Shown one piece after another: positions 19,725 through 28,479 of a DNA stretch of 64,000 nucleotides; positions within the stretch are counted from its first letter, which is position 1; each line of letters begins with the position of its first letter. A program made the position numbers and the translations under genes. This DNA comes from Stygiolobus caldivivus (GTDB taxonomy: Archaea > Thermoproteota > Thermoprotei_A > Sulfolobales > Sulfolobaceae): assembly GCF_019704315.1 (NCBI RefSeq), contig NZ_AP024597.1:2702501-2766500 (forward strand), written 5' to 3'. The notes beneath the pieces are model-generated. The model had not been told where the DNA came from, searched no databases, and was given only the letters and a program-made list of their open reading frames with translations.

Positions 19725-21426
19725 CGCACGTCCGTTGAGGAGTAAAGTGAGGTTGACATTTGAGAAAGGGGTTACTACTGAGGTCAAGACTACCTTCCCC
19801 GTCTACCTTATAACAGACACCCCGTACTCGTTGCTGGAGCACCCTGCTGTGGAAAAGGTAGAAGAGGAGGAATGGTATTTTCCTCCTGACTATAAGAACA
19901 AGGGCAAAGTATACCGTGTAGAGCTCAATGACTTGTCCTATTATGAAGACGTGGTAAAAAGGGCTGAGAGGAAACTGAGGGCCTTAAGGGTGAACACATA
20001 CCCCTCAATACTGACACAGACACTGCTGAGACTGAAGGCCTACCCTATGCACCTGATCTCCGTAGACAACGGTAAGGTTGCTCTAGCTGAGCAAGAGGGT
20101 TCCCTATCAATGCCTGAGTTAAAAATAGCTACTGTGGAAACGTATAGTTGGTACGGCCTAAGTGAAAAAGGGGAAAAGTACAAGCTGTATATTAACGGAG
20201 AGGAAGTAGACTCTGGGTACGTCAAAGAGTTCGAGTTTGATGAATTCGTAGACATCGCTGAGTGTATGGGTGACACGTGTAACGGGTTTAAGAAGGTTAC
20301 GGTCAAGGTCGACTTGTCTAGGGCGTTCCTGAGGGCTAGGGGGTTGATGGAGTGGAGCAAGCTTTCAAAGACACTCCTCAGAGAAATAAGGTATGGCAAA
20401 ATAGGTAAAGTCGTCACTACAAATGTAGCTATAAAAGCCCTTAAGAGGAAGTACTTGGTGCCCCATATCAAAGTTAACGTAGAAAAGCCTAAGACTTTAG
20501 ACCAACTGGCTAAGGCTGATAAGGGGGGCCTGATCCTGATACCTAAGCCAGGCTGTTATAATAACGTCTACCAGATGGACTTTTCTTCCTTCTACCCTTC
20601 AATAATAATAAAGTATAATATCTCCCCTGAGACTATTGACGAGTGCGACGACATAAAGACCGAAATAGGCCACTCTATTTGTCTTAAAAGGAAGGGGGTA
20701 GTACCTGAAGCACTAGAGGAGATAGTGAAAAGGAAGGAGATGTTAAAGGATGTAGATGAGGAGAGGGCTGAAGCTGTAAAATGGGTGCTCGTCGCTTCCT
20801 TCGGTTACTTAGGCTATAGGCACTCCAGGTTTGGGAGGATAGAGGCTTATGAGCTGGTCACCTATTTTTCGAGGAGGAACATGAGAGAGGCTATGAAAAT
20901 AGTGCAAGAGAGCGGGGGAAAGGTACTCCACGCTATCGTAGACTCTGTATTTTATCAGGGTAACGTTGATGTTTCCCGTAAGGTTGAGGAGAGTTTAGGC
21001 TTTAAGGTAAAGGCAGAGAAGTACAGTTGGGTCCTGCTTACGCAGAGCAGGGGGTATGGGGTCCCTACGAGGTATGTGGCCCGTTACCCTGATTCTAAGG
21101 TGAAGGTAAAGGGGTTGATAAGGGAGAACTTGCCTAACGTAGTAAAGAAGTTCCTGCGAAACGCTGTAGATATATTGTCTGAAGCAGAGACTTGCGAGGA
21201 GGCTAGAGAAAAGGTCGTGGAAATTGAACTGATGAAAGAGGGAGTAATGAGGGAAATAGAGCCTAAGGACTTAGTGGTCAGGATTAAGGATAAAGCCCTC
21301 CTGAGAGGAGGGAACGGTTTTTATGACGCTGATCTGGGTTATAGTGGTTCTGATCTAGAGTACTATAGAGAGTATCTTAATAGGTGGGAAGAAATTTTAC
21401 TAACCCCGTTGTTAATAGGTGGTTGA
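19693..21426 (+). CDS. polB2: DNA polymerase B2 (Dpo2), family B
   Basis: Family-B DNA polymerase of the PolB2 type (577 residues; about 560 is usual). The N-terminal third lacks the Exo I-III acidic motifs of a proofreading domain. Polymerase motif A is QMDFSSFYPSIIIKYN (about residues 294-309), motif B is KWVLVASFGYLGYRHSRFG (about 362-380), and motif C, normally YxDTD, reads HAIVDSVFYQ (about 412-421), so one of the usual Asp residues is Ser. PolB2 was long regarded as inactive, but Dpo2 of S. islandicus is reported to be damage-induced and to act in lesion bypass. The start may be GTG 19693 or ATG 19699/19702. It is the last gene of its operon. Confidence 0.88.
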   Translation: MVMMTTGYLIDARPLRSKVRLTFEKGVTTEVKTTFPVYLITDTPYSLLEHPAVEKVEEEEWYFPPDYKNKGKVYRVELNDLSYYEDVVKRAERKLRALRVNTYPSILTQTLLRLKAYPMHLISVDNGKVALAEQEGSLSMPELKIATVETYSWYGLSEKGEKYKLYINGEEVDSGYVKEFEFDEFVDIAECMGDTCNGFKKVTVKVDLSRAFLRARGLMEWSKLSKTLLREIRYGKIGKVVTTNVAIKALKRKYLVPHIKVNVEKPKTLDQLAKADKGGLILIPKPGCYNNVYQMDFSSFYPSIIIKYNISPETIDECDDIKTEIGHSICLKRKGVVPEALEEIVKRKEMLKDVDEERAEAVKWVLVASFGYLGYRHSRFGRIEAYELVTYFSRRNMREAMKIVQESGGKVLHAIVDSVFYQGNVDVSRKVEESLGFKVKAEKYSWVLLTQSRGYGVPTRYVARYPDSKVKVKGLIRENLPNVVKKFLRNAVDILSEAETCEEAREKVVEIELMKEGVMREIEPKDLVVRIKDKALLRGGNGFYDADLGYSGSDLEYYREYLNRWEEILLTPLLIGG

Positions 21427-21822
21427 TGATGACCTTGACCGATTTTCGAATGATGAGATCAGGCCAGCATTCTGAACTTTTAACAAAATATATAAAGAAT
21501 TTAATGCTAATTTTTAGTTGTAGTTTTTAAAATTAAAGCTTTATATTTTGATCAAATTCTAAGAGTGGCAATATTTTATGAGCTAACTCAGCGTAAAAAT
21601 AAGGTTGAGGGAACAAGTGTTTAGGGGAAAGGTCTTAAAATTTAAAAAGATAATAATCATCCAAAAGAAGAGAGAGGAAAAATTGTTAGAAATGAAAAAC
21701 CTTGTTCATATAAATATTTATTATTGTGATAAAATTGGAAGAATAAAAAAAGTGTTTTATGTAATATAATTCTGATTTAATTTCAAATATTGTCTCAATG
21801 AAGTACTAAAAAAGCCGTGATT
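21427..21822. other. Intergenic region, no gene called
   Basis: AT-rich stretch of about 400 bp between the end of polB2 and the convergent winged-helix gene. A Lys-rich plus-strand frame of about 60 codons (roughly 21585-21769) has only a TTG start and no recognisable motif, so it is not called. Confidence 0.5.
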
Positions 21823-22131
21823 TTACTGTTTAGATTTAACTTCTATTTTCTTAAATTTATCTACTAAATTCTTTAGTTCATTTTTCTTTGCTTTTATTTG
21901 TTGAAGTACCTCTAATGCTTCTTTGCCTTTTTGGGTTAAATAATATACGTTATCTTTTCTTGCTATATATCCCTTAGTTTCTAGTTCTGGTAGGTACTTT
22001 TTAGCTACTTCATACGTTATACCAGCTGAATACATTAGCCTTGTTTTATTTATTCCGTCTTCTTTGCACGCAGATAGTATGTCGGCGATTATATCATACT
22101 TATCTCTCTTTCTCTTGTTAAACTCTAGCAT
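21823..22131 (-). CDS. Winged-helix DNA-binding protein, Sso10a-like (HTH_45)
   Basis: A 102-residue winged-helix protein: helices in YDIIADILSACKEDGINKTRLMYSA, recognition helix TYEVAKKYLPELETKGYIA, wing RKDNVYYLTQKGKEAL, then a long Lys-rich C-terminal helix (about residues 75-98) that probably forms an antiparallel coiled-coil dimer as in Sso10a. Such proteins bind DNA either as regulators or as abundant chromatin proteins. The gene stands alone with an AT-rich leader. Confidence 0.78.
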   Translation of the reverse strand: MLEFNKRKRDKYDIIADILSACKEDGINKTRLMYSAGITYEVAKKYLPELETKGYIARKDNVYYLTQKGKEALEVLQQIKAKKNELKNLVDKFKKIEVKSKQ

Positions 22132-22690
22132 ATAATAGTAAAATAGTGTTTCTATTTAAAAAGTTTTACCAGATTTGTGTCGTTGAAACAATATTCTGAT
22201 TGCCTTATTTTAGCATCAATATGAGCGATGAAGGTATATGATTCCGGGGCTATTGAACTTAATAATTTATGAGTCTACTAAATTATGTAACATAAAATTC
22301 TTTTTATTAAAAATAACAGTATTAGTATACTAATTCATGATTAATAAACTTTTCTTTTAGATCTGTTCTAAATTAAAACGGATAATTGGTAATAACCTTA
22401 CTATTACTAAACGGTGGCTTATTAAATATGATACTCGAAATCAGATTAAAAACAGATTTATGTAATAGTAAAAACGCTGTTAAAGCTGTATTTTATGGAG
22501 TTATCGTAGGTAACTTATACGTTAGATATATTCTCATTTATATCTATATAAACTTAGTGATCCGATAATCTCGTTAAACTATCTTATATTAGACTTTTGT
22601 TTTTACGTCCAATTAATCTACTTTTCCTCTCTTCTAATAGCGGAACTCGTTTAACTAAAGTTTATTAAACTATTCCAACAATTAAGGTGT
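22132..22690. other. Intergenic region with a possible diverged dispersed element
   Basis: No gene is called. A 60-codon plus-strand frame (22386-22568) is hydrophobic and weakly supported. TATACTAATTC near 22327-22337, with CAATATTCTGATTGCCTTATT about 150 bp to its left, resembles the two ends of the element family seen elsewhere (minus orientation), but the middle is too diverged to be sure. Confidence 0.35.
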
Positions 22691-22975
22691 ATGGAGTCAT
22701 TTAGTCGAGAAGATAAAATGCTATTCAAAGTATTAGGCGTTAATCCTAACAAGGTATCATATAAACGGATTTCAGCTAAACTAATAACTGATTTCGAAAA
22801 GTTCTTTTCCATGATTATTCCTAAGGATGTCGAGGAAATTATCCTTTTACTGTCACCCCAAATAAACGGGGAAGAAATAGTAAAATCTTTAAATAAAAAA
22901 TACCCTCAAGCTTCGATTTTTGCAATACTTATTGACTCTCTAAAAGACGACGAAATTTTGTTAATAACTCGTTAG
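22691..22975 (+). CDS. Small hypothetical protein
   Basis: A 94-residue soluble protein from an ATG preceded by AAGGTGT. It is mixed alpha/beta, with FSMIIPKDVEEIILLLSPQ in the middle and a hydrophobic strand FAILIDSL near the end. No known motif. It lies 55 bp upstream of the acyl-CoA dehydrogenase in the same direction and could share its transcript. Function unknown. Confidence 0.5.
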   Translation: MESFSREDKMLFKVLGVNPNKVSYKRISAKLITDFEKFFSMIIPKDVEEIILLLSPQINGEEIVKSLNKKYPQASIFAILIDSLKDDEILLITR

Positions 22976-23029
22976 TGTTAATTGACTATATTACGTTAAA
23001 ATAAAAAGGAAAGAGAACAATATTATATT

Positions 23030-24187
23030 ATGGACTTTGAATTTTCGGAGGAAGAAAAACTACTAAAAGAAGATATACATGAGTTCTTAGCCAAAAAATT
23101 GAGACCTATAATGAAAAATATTGACCAAGAAGAAAAAATACCTAGAGACTTTGTTAGAGAAGCTGGCAAGATGGGGATATGGGGGACAATATTTTCAAAG
23201 GACGTGGGAGGACTTCAACTCCCTATGACCTCTGCTGTGGTCATAGCGGAAGAATTAGGTTGGGCAGATTTTTCCCTGGCTACCGGCGTAATGTACGTCT
23301 TAGAGGAAGGGTGGGGATACGTATTAGACAAATTAGGAAATAACGACCTAAGGCAAGAAGTCCTGCCCAAAGTTATTGAGGGAGAACACTTCCTCGGTGT
23401 AGCGTCCACTGAGCCAACTGGTGGCAGTGATGTGGCTTCAATAAGGACACAAGCAATAAGAGAGGGCGACCACTACGTTATAAGTGGACAAAAGGTCTAT
23501 ATAAGTGGAGCATTAGAAGCTAAGGAGTGGGGAGGGGGACATTTAGTCTTAACAAAGACTAATCCTAAAGAGAAGCATAAGGGAATTTCCATAATTTATG
23601 TCCCTGCAACACTAGATAATGTCAGGGTTTCCAAGATAAATAACATGGGAAGGATGGGTATTTCTACGGCGATCGTTAGTTATGACAACGTAGAAGTACC
23701 TTTACGTAACCTAGTAGGAGAAGAAAATAGGGGGTTTTACCACGCCATGGAAGGGTTTAATCACGCAAGGGTTCTAGTAGCCGGGATCTGTCTCGGTGCA
23801 GCTAGAGCGATTTTAGACCAAGGAATAGAATACATAAAGAATAGAGAAGCGTTCGGACAAAAACTGAAAGACTTCCAAGCTATAGCGTTTGAGGCATCTG
23901 AGCTCTATACCCGCTTAGAAATGGCGAGGCTTTTGACATACAAGGCGGCATGGGCGATAGATAAGGGGCTAAGAGACGCCCACATAATTGTGGCTATGGC
24001 GAAGTTAACTTCTCCTCAAACGGCTCTAGATATTGCTAAATCCGTAATGATGTGGATGGGTGGTTACGGTTATAGTAAGGACGCTATGATAGAGGCTGGT
24101 TTTAGGGGTATTGTCAGTTATTTAGTTGGGGCTGAAGGGGCTATGAATATCATGAAACTTATAATCTCAAGGGGCATTTTGGGGTAA
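23030..24187 (+). CDS. Acyl-CoA dehydrogenase
   Basis: FAD enzyme introducing the alpha-beta double bond in acyl-CoA (fatty-acid or branched-chain acid breakdown), electrons passing to an electron-transfer flavoprotein. At 385 residues it has standard length. Seen: the N-terminal helical domain; the flavin/substrate strand motif GVASTEPTGGSDVASIRTQA (about residues 123-142); the second beta motif YVISGQKVYISGALEA; and the C-terminal helical domain with QAIAFEASELYTRLEMARL and GGYGYSKDAMIEAGFRG (about 344-360). The usual catalytic Glu region reads LVGAEGAMNIMK rather than the more common YEGTxxI, so chain-length class is uncertain. No other beta-oxidation gene is adjacent. Confidence 0.92.
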   Translation: MDFEFSEEEKLLKEDIHEFLAKKLRPIMKNIDQEEKIPRDFVREAGKMGIWGTIFSKDVGGLQLPMTSAVVIAEELGWADFSLATGVMYVLEEGWGYVLDKLGNNDLRQEVLPKVIEGEHFLGVASTEPTGGSDVASIRTQAIREGDHYVISGQKVYISGALEAKEWGGGHLVLTKTNPKEKHKGISIIYVPATLDNVRVSKINNMGRMGISTAIVSYDNVEVPLRNLVGEENRGFYHAMEGFNHARVLVAGICLGAARAILDQGIEYIKNREAFGQKLKDFQAIAFEASELYTRLEMARLLTYKAAWAIDKGLRDAHIIVAMAKLTSPQTALDIAKSVMMWMGGYGYSKDAMIEAGFRGIVSYLVGAEGAMNIMKLIISRGILG

Positions 24188-24244
24188 AATGTGTAAAATC
24201 ATTACAGTACTTAAAGTTTTCTGTTTTTTAGAATGAATTTTCTA

Positions 24245-24377
24245 TTATCTTTTTCTAGATCCCCTGTTATAGAGTAATAAACTGCTCTTAGTAATAACTT
24301 TAAAGTAACTGCTAAGTTGCTCTGTTCGTAAAGTGCTAAAATAAATACAGGCAATGATTTTAAAAAATAGAAATCTA
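24245..24377 (-). pseudogene. Glycosyltransferase gene, 3' fragment (separated by IS)
   Basis: About 44 codons on the minus strand (RFLFFKIIACIYFSTLRTEQ ... LYNRGSRKR, stop at 24245) continue the glycosyltransferase frame found at 25550-26211. Joining base 25550 directly to base 24377 and leaving out the IS restores one frame (662 + 133 = 795 bp, 264 residues plus stop). The C-terminal basic, Tyr/Leu-rich tail is normal for GT2 enzymes. It is not expressed as part of an intact gene now. Confidence 0.6.
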
Positions 24378-24420
24378 GGGAGTGTTCTCAAACAGTCACC
24401 AAATTCGATAAGGATTTGTA
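24378..24420 (+). repeat. Left terminal inverted repeat of the IS
   Basis: Pairs with 25507-25549. The first 21 bp are identical; the inner half differs at a few positions (ACCAAATTCGATAAGGATTTG against ATGAAATTCGATAAGTGTTTG). Confidence 0.88.
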
Positions 24421-24552
24421 AAAATAATAGAGTATTTATAAAAACTATCCTTTCTATTACTACTTGCTGGAAAGAGCTAGAAGTAATGAGAGCAAACATT
24501 ACTGTAGAAACACTTATGTGCAAGGGTCACGAGATTTATGGGGATCCACAAC

Positions 24553-25503
24553 ATGAACCTCGTAACCCTTGCACAATTAATACTCTTAGTTTTAAGGAAT
24601 TTAAATTTTAAGCCGAGAAAACACGAGCTGGAAGACCTTGCATACGCAATAGCAGCATACTTACTAGGAGTACAAGTCACCAAGTTAGGGACACCACCAT
24701 CAACACTATACTACTACACTAAAAAACTCGGAGTAAAGAGGAGGAGAGGAGAAAGACCACCGTGCCCCTCGTGCAAATCAAACAGAGTAGTAAAGAACGG
24801 CTCATCTAGGGGAAAAACAAAATACAAGTGCAAAACTTGCGGGAAGACGTCCTACCAAGCGACAAACCACAAGATGAGTAAAGAGCAAAAGGAGAGAGTA
24901 CTGAAAGAATACACGAATAGGATGAGCATGAGGGGGATAGCGAGGGTCGAAGGGAAACCGTTAACTACAATATACAGCTTTATAAGGAGGAAAGGGGTAG
25001 AAGCGTATGCTTACCTACTACTCTTGCAAGGACGATTAGAGGGTTTCACGGCAAAAGCTACAGTGCTCGACGAGAGTTGGACTTACGTGTGGGTCAGACA
25101 TGGGCAAAAGAGGGAAGACTTGTGGATATGGAACGCGTTGGCAGATGGTGTACCCTTCTTTATCACGGGTGATAGGGATTACATGACTTTCAGCTTCCTC
25201 CAGGACCCCCTACCCGAGAGTAGGGTGTACTACACTGATGGTTACTCAGTTTACCAAGTACTCGACAAACACGTTGTGGGTAAGGAGTATACTTATACTG
25301 TGGAGAGTTATCATTCTTACTGTAGGGCCCACCTGGCTAGGTTGGCAAGGGACACGAGGGCTGTTAATAGGGACGTGGGGATAGTTGAGTATAGCCTTGC
25401 CTTGTTGAATGTCATGTACCCGGTAGTTTATTCAAGGGAGAGAACTCCCTTGAACGAGGCTTACTTGAAGGGGATACACTATATTAGAAATAAACTGATA
25501 TAA
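24553..25503 (+). CDS. IS1-family transposase
   Basis: DDE transposase. It has an N-terminal helix-turn-helix and a zinc ribbon CPSCKSNRVVKNGSSRGKTKYKC then CGK (InsA-like), then the InsB-like catalytic part with LDESWTYVWVR, the second acidic motif YYTDGYSVYQ and VESYHSYCRAHLARLARDT. The ATG at 24553 (MNLVTLAQLI, 316 residues) is preferred; an in-frame ATG at 24538 adds five residues. The frame is intact, so the element may still be active. InsA and InsB functions are fused in one frame. Confidence 0.85.
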   Translation: MNLVTLAQLILLVLRNLNFKPRKHELEDLAYAIAAYLLGVQVTKLGTPPSTLYYYTKKLGVKRRRGERPPCPSCKSNRVVKNGSSRGKTKYKCKTCGKTSYQATNHKMSKEQKERVLKEYTNRMSMRGIARVEGKPLTTIYSFIRRKGVEAYAYLLLLQGRLEGFTAKATVLDESWTYVWVRHGQKREDLWIWNALADGVPFFITGDRDYMTFSFLQDPLPESRVYYTDGYSVYQVLDKHVVGKEYTYTVESYHSYCRAHLARLARDTRAVNRDVGIVEYSLALLNVMYPVVYSRERTPLNEAYLKGIHYIRNKLI

Positions 25504-25506
25504 TAT

Positions 25507-25549
25507 TACAAACACTTATCGAATTTCATGACTGTTTGAGAACACTCCC
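25507..25549 (-). repeat. Right terminal inverted repeat of the IS
   Basis: Partner of the repeat at 24378-24420. The glycosyltransferase frame runs through this repeat for ten codons (VFSNSHEIR) before stopping, which shows that its present C-terminus is IS sequence. Confidence 0.88.
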
Positions 25550-26211
25550 AGGCCGTGAAAGATAGCAAAGGACTTTATTATAAATAGTATTATTCTACTT
25601 AAATTCTTTTTAAATTGTAATGTTCCTCTTCCAATATCATGAGCGAGAATCTGTTTTTTATACGCTAGAATATGATACCCGTTTTTCCTTAGCTTATAGC
25701 AATATTCATTATCAATCCTATCTACTAATAGTTTTTCATCATATCTATATCTCCAGCAGATATTTACATTAAGGAGACTTCCGCTATTAATAACAGATTT
25801 ACATTCATAAAAATCATTGTTAATTAAACTGTTTCTACAGTATCCATATCTTTTATTAATTGATATAATGGCGACGTTATTATCTAAATTCATACTGTAT
25901 AGTTTTTCTATGAAAATTCTTAGTTCATATATATCTATTATTCTGGAATCTTGATCTAGAATTAATAACCATTTTTCATTTGTAAGCTTAGCCAGAGATA
26001 ACCCCAAATTGTAGGCAAACCCTAGACCCATATTTTCTTTGGCCTCTAGATACCAATCAGATATTTCTTTCAATTTATTATATGGTGTATGGTCTGGAGT
26101 ATTGTCAATAATTAAGATCCGCGTATCTTTAACGGTATTCTTTATCTGGAGTAACGTAGAGTATATTAACTCGACGTTATTTAAATAATAAATCGGTACT
26201 ACTACAAGCAT
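25550..26211 (-). pseudogene. GT2-family glycosyltransferase, 5' part, truncated by the IS
   Basis: N-terminal about 220 residues of a family-2 glycosyltransferase of the rhamnosyltransferase type, which would transfer sugars to lipid or protein glycans. Seen: LVVVPIYYLNN, the nucleotide-binding region LIIDNTPDH, the NMGLGFAYNLGL motif and the acidic metal site LLILDQDSRI (about residues 83-92). The frame enters the IS end and stops at 25516, so the native C-terminus (24245-24377) is cut off. The truncated protein might still be made but lacks its last helices. Confidence 0.75.
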
Positions 26212-26372
26212 GAGTAATAATATCAGGATTGTAAATGTGATTTATACTTTTTCCAAAGTTTAAACTATTAAATAGATAAAAACTCAGAAAAATAGATTAT
26301 ATTCATAAACACAGTCAAAGTTAAATGCACTTATTTTTGTACCTTTGTTATCTAATCTTTATCAATATTAAG

Positions 26373-27227
26373 CTAGTTCTTTACCAGCCCCACATCATAA
26401 CCTAACCTGTTAGCTTCTTGTAAATAATCATTAACGCCCTTTAGGAGCAGACTGAACGACTCCTTATACTTTTCCTCTACCCTCCTCAGTAACGTTTCGT
26501 ACTTGCTCCCTTTTAAGTCCAGTAATAAGTTATCTACTAACCTAGTTATCTCGTCGACATCCTTTTCAGCTTTTTTCACGTAGTCGAGGCTCCACCTAAG
26601 GATCTTTATGTAGTCCGTAATTACGCCTTTCACTACATCTTTCCCTAGACTGGAAGTTGACAAGAGAGAATAATAAACTGTTTCCATTAATTTTTGAAAT
26701 CCCCTGACTTCCGCGGTCATAGACAATAGTCTTAGTCCTAACCTATAGGCTTTAATCTCTTCTGCCGTGTGCAAGTCTTCTATTTTAATAACTCTTTCCT
26801 TAACTTTATCTAAGTTATTTATGCTTTCTGCTATAGAAATAGTCTCGTCTATTATGTTCCTTACGATCTTGACAGTGTCCTTTAAGGCTAAATAAATAGG
26901 GAAAACCTTCCCTATATCATCTACTTTTATGAGGTCCTTTACTGCGTTCATAATCTTTTGAAGTTCTATGTTAGACTCTTCTAGCTCCTCCCTTATCTTT
27001 GTCAGTTCTTCTTTAGTATCTTTTGCAATTGTATATAGGTCAAGGATAGTACTCTCACTCCCAGCAAATTCAGGGTTTTCGAAATAGACTGTGATCCCGT
27101 ATATCTTACCGAGTAATCGGCCCGTGTGTACTATACTCTTAGTATACCTCACATATAACTGTAAAAGCTGATTATTGACCTCAGTTATTAACTTGTTAAT
27201 AGGGGAATTGGTATCTCCTTCACTCAT
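26373..27227 (-). CDS. Predicted all-helical coiled-coil protein
   Basis: A 284-residue protein without membrane segment or signal. Nearly the whole chain is predicted helical, with clear heptad-rich stretches at about residues 68-100 (AKDTKEELTKIREELEESN) and 195-270. No cysteine motif and no catalytic signature. It begins 45 bp after the degenerate ATPase-like gene in the same direction; the two are probably one transcript and may form a complex. Function unknown. Confidence 0.6.
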   Translation of the reverse strand: MSEGDTNSPINKLITEVNNQLLQLYVRYTKSIVHTGRLLGKIYGITVYFENPEFAGSESTILDLYTIAKDTKEELTKIREELEESNIELQKIMNAVKDLIKVDDIGKVFPIYLALKDTVKIVRNIIDETISIAESINNLDKVKERVIKIEDLHTAEEIKAYRLGLRLLSMTAEVRGFQKLMETVYYSLLSTSSLGKDVVKGVITDYIKILRWSLDYVKKAEKDVDEITRLVDNLLLDLKGSKYETLLRRVEEKYKESFSLLLKGVNDYLQEANRLGYDVGLVKN

Positions 27228-27272
27228 AATTAAATTTTAAAAACAAGGTATATTAAACTGTTATTGTTATAG

Positions 27273-28397
27273 TCAGGAAGAGTTGTTTATCTTCTCGGCC
27301 AGCGTATTCAATACTTCTTTGTCAGCAGTCACTACATATACTGTATTTCCCCTCTCTGATAACCTTATTATTTCCTCTAATACCTCCTTCTTTGACTCTT
27401 CGGTTTGATATTCCTCGGGATATTCAATAATGACGACAGATTTCTTCGCTCTGGAAATAAGTGCTTTAAACACAGCATAAGATAAAGTGGAAGGTTCCTT
27501 AACCTCTTCGTTATCTCTCAATACTTTTCCATCCCTTGTTAATTTTAGCCCGTTCCCTAAATCTAAATCCCCAACCTTTTTTAACTTATGTATTGTAACC
27601 CTACATTTCTCTGAAAACAATTGGGCCTCTTCTTCACTATTTAGTGCAGAAAAAGACGCGTTGAGTATAAAAGGCCTAGCATATGGCACATATACGATAT
27701 CACTTACACCTTCTCTGTTTATGAACTCGTCCCTGAGATCATAGAGTATAGGCTCCACTATACTTTCAATAAGTGATTGGGATACTTCAGTGAGTTGCTG
27801 GTGGATCCCGATAGCCTTTTGGTTTGTCTCTCGTGCAGTCACTACTAAAACTTTGTTAAGTTCCTCAGCAGTCACTTCTCTGTTAAACCCCTTGTTCTCC
27901 AAGGGTAGTTTTAAGTCTACCGTAGTGTGTAGGATCCCTTTATCTACCTCCATTTTAGCGTCAAGGATTAAGCCTTTTACGCCGGTGTATCTGGATAGGT
28001 CTATTGAAATAGAATTACCTGAAATCTTGTCTACCTCCAGTCCAACGTATCTCTTTATTAGGTCTAAGACTTCAACATCTAATACTAAGGGGTTCTTCAG
28101 CCTTATTTGCCCATCTGAGACTGTGAGTTCTAAGGTAGTGTTCAGTGAGTGTATTACCGAAGGTAATGTATAGGAAGGGTTTGCGTTCTTAAAACTTAGC
28201 TCTCTATATATTGACGCGATCTCGAAGATTGTGAAGTATAACTTTCTTATCACATCACCGTAAGTCCTTTCAAGTCTGAAGTTTAGTTCCCAAGCTAATT
28301 TCCTCTTAATATAGTCAAGCCCCTCGTCACTAAGTATTTTATACTTATTAAACAGTTCGTTTAAGTCTTTATACCCGTAGAATACTTTGCAAGGCAT
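27273..28397 (-). CDS. Hypothetical protein, possibly a degenerate SMC/AAA_21-like ATPase
   Basis: A 374-residue soluble protein. Its last third looks like the C-terminal lobe of an ABC/SMC-type ATPase: VYVPYARPFILNAS, then a linker, LSYAVFKALISRAKKSVVIIEYPEEYQT (where a Walker B and DEPE would stand), and a switch-like strand GNTVYVVTADKEVL. No Walker A motif is found in the N-terminal part, so if the relation is real the protein has lost nucleotide binding. Upstream of the coiled-coil gene. The relation is a by-eye inference. Confidence 0.5.
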   Translation of the reverse strand: MPCKVFYGYKDLNELFNKYKILSDEGLDYIKRKLAWELNFRLERTYGDVIRKLYFTIFEIASIYRELSFKNANPSYTLPSVIHSLNTTLELTVSDGQIRLKNPLVLDVEVLDLIKRYVGLEVDKISGNSISIDLSRYTGVKGLILDAKMEVDKGILHTTVDLKLPLENKGFNREVTAEELNKVLVVTARETNQKAIGIHQQLTEVSQSLIESIVEPILYDLRDEFINREGVSDIVYVPYARPFILNASFSALNSEEEAQLFSEKCRVTIHKLKKVGDLDLGNGLKLTRDGKVLRDNEEVKEPSTLSYAVFKALISRAKKSVVIIEYPEEYQTEESKKEVLEEIIRLSERGNTVYVVTADKEVLNTLAEKINNSS

Positions 28398-28479
28398 AAT
28401 ACGTAGTTGTAATCATAATAAATAAAAAAATGTTATGAAGTTTCTAAAACTCTCCGAATAAGAATATAAAACCGATGAA

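Larger units (their letters stand above)
24378..25549 (+). mobile_element. IS1-family insertion sequence, 1172 bp
   Basis: A complete insertion sequence bounded by terminal inverted repeats of about 43 bp that begin GGGAGTGTTCTCAAACAG at both ends (24378-24420 and 25507-25549, a few mismatches in the inner part). It carries one transposase gene in a single frame, unlike bacterial IS1 with its frameshift. Length and layout resemble the ISC1173 type of Sulfolobus. No 8-9 bp target duplication is visible: left flank AGAAATCTA, right flank AGGCCGTGA. It sits inside a glycosyltransferase gene. Confidence 0.88.

Noticed and set aside
22386-22568. 60-codon hydrophobic frame
   Set aside because: Short, AT-driven Ile/Leu/Tyr composition, no ribosome-binding site and no domain pattern.
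24245-24523. 92-codon minus-strand frame as a separate gene
   Set aside because: Its first half is the IS end read in antisense; only 24245-24377 is meaningful, as the glycosyltransferase tail.
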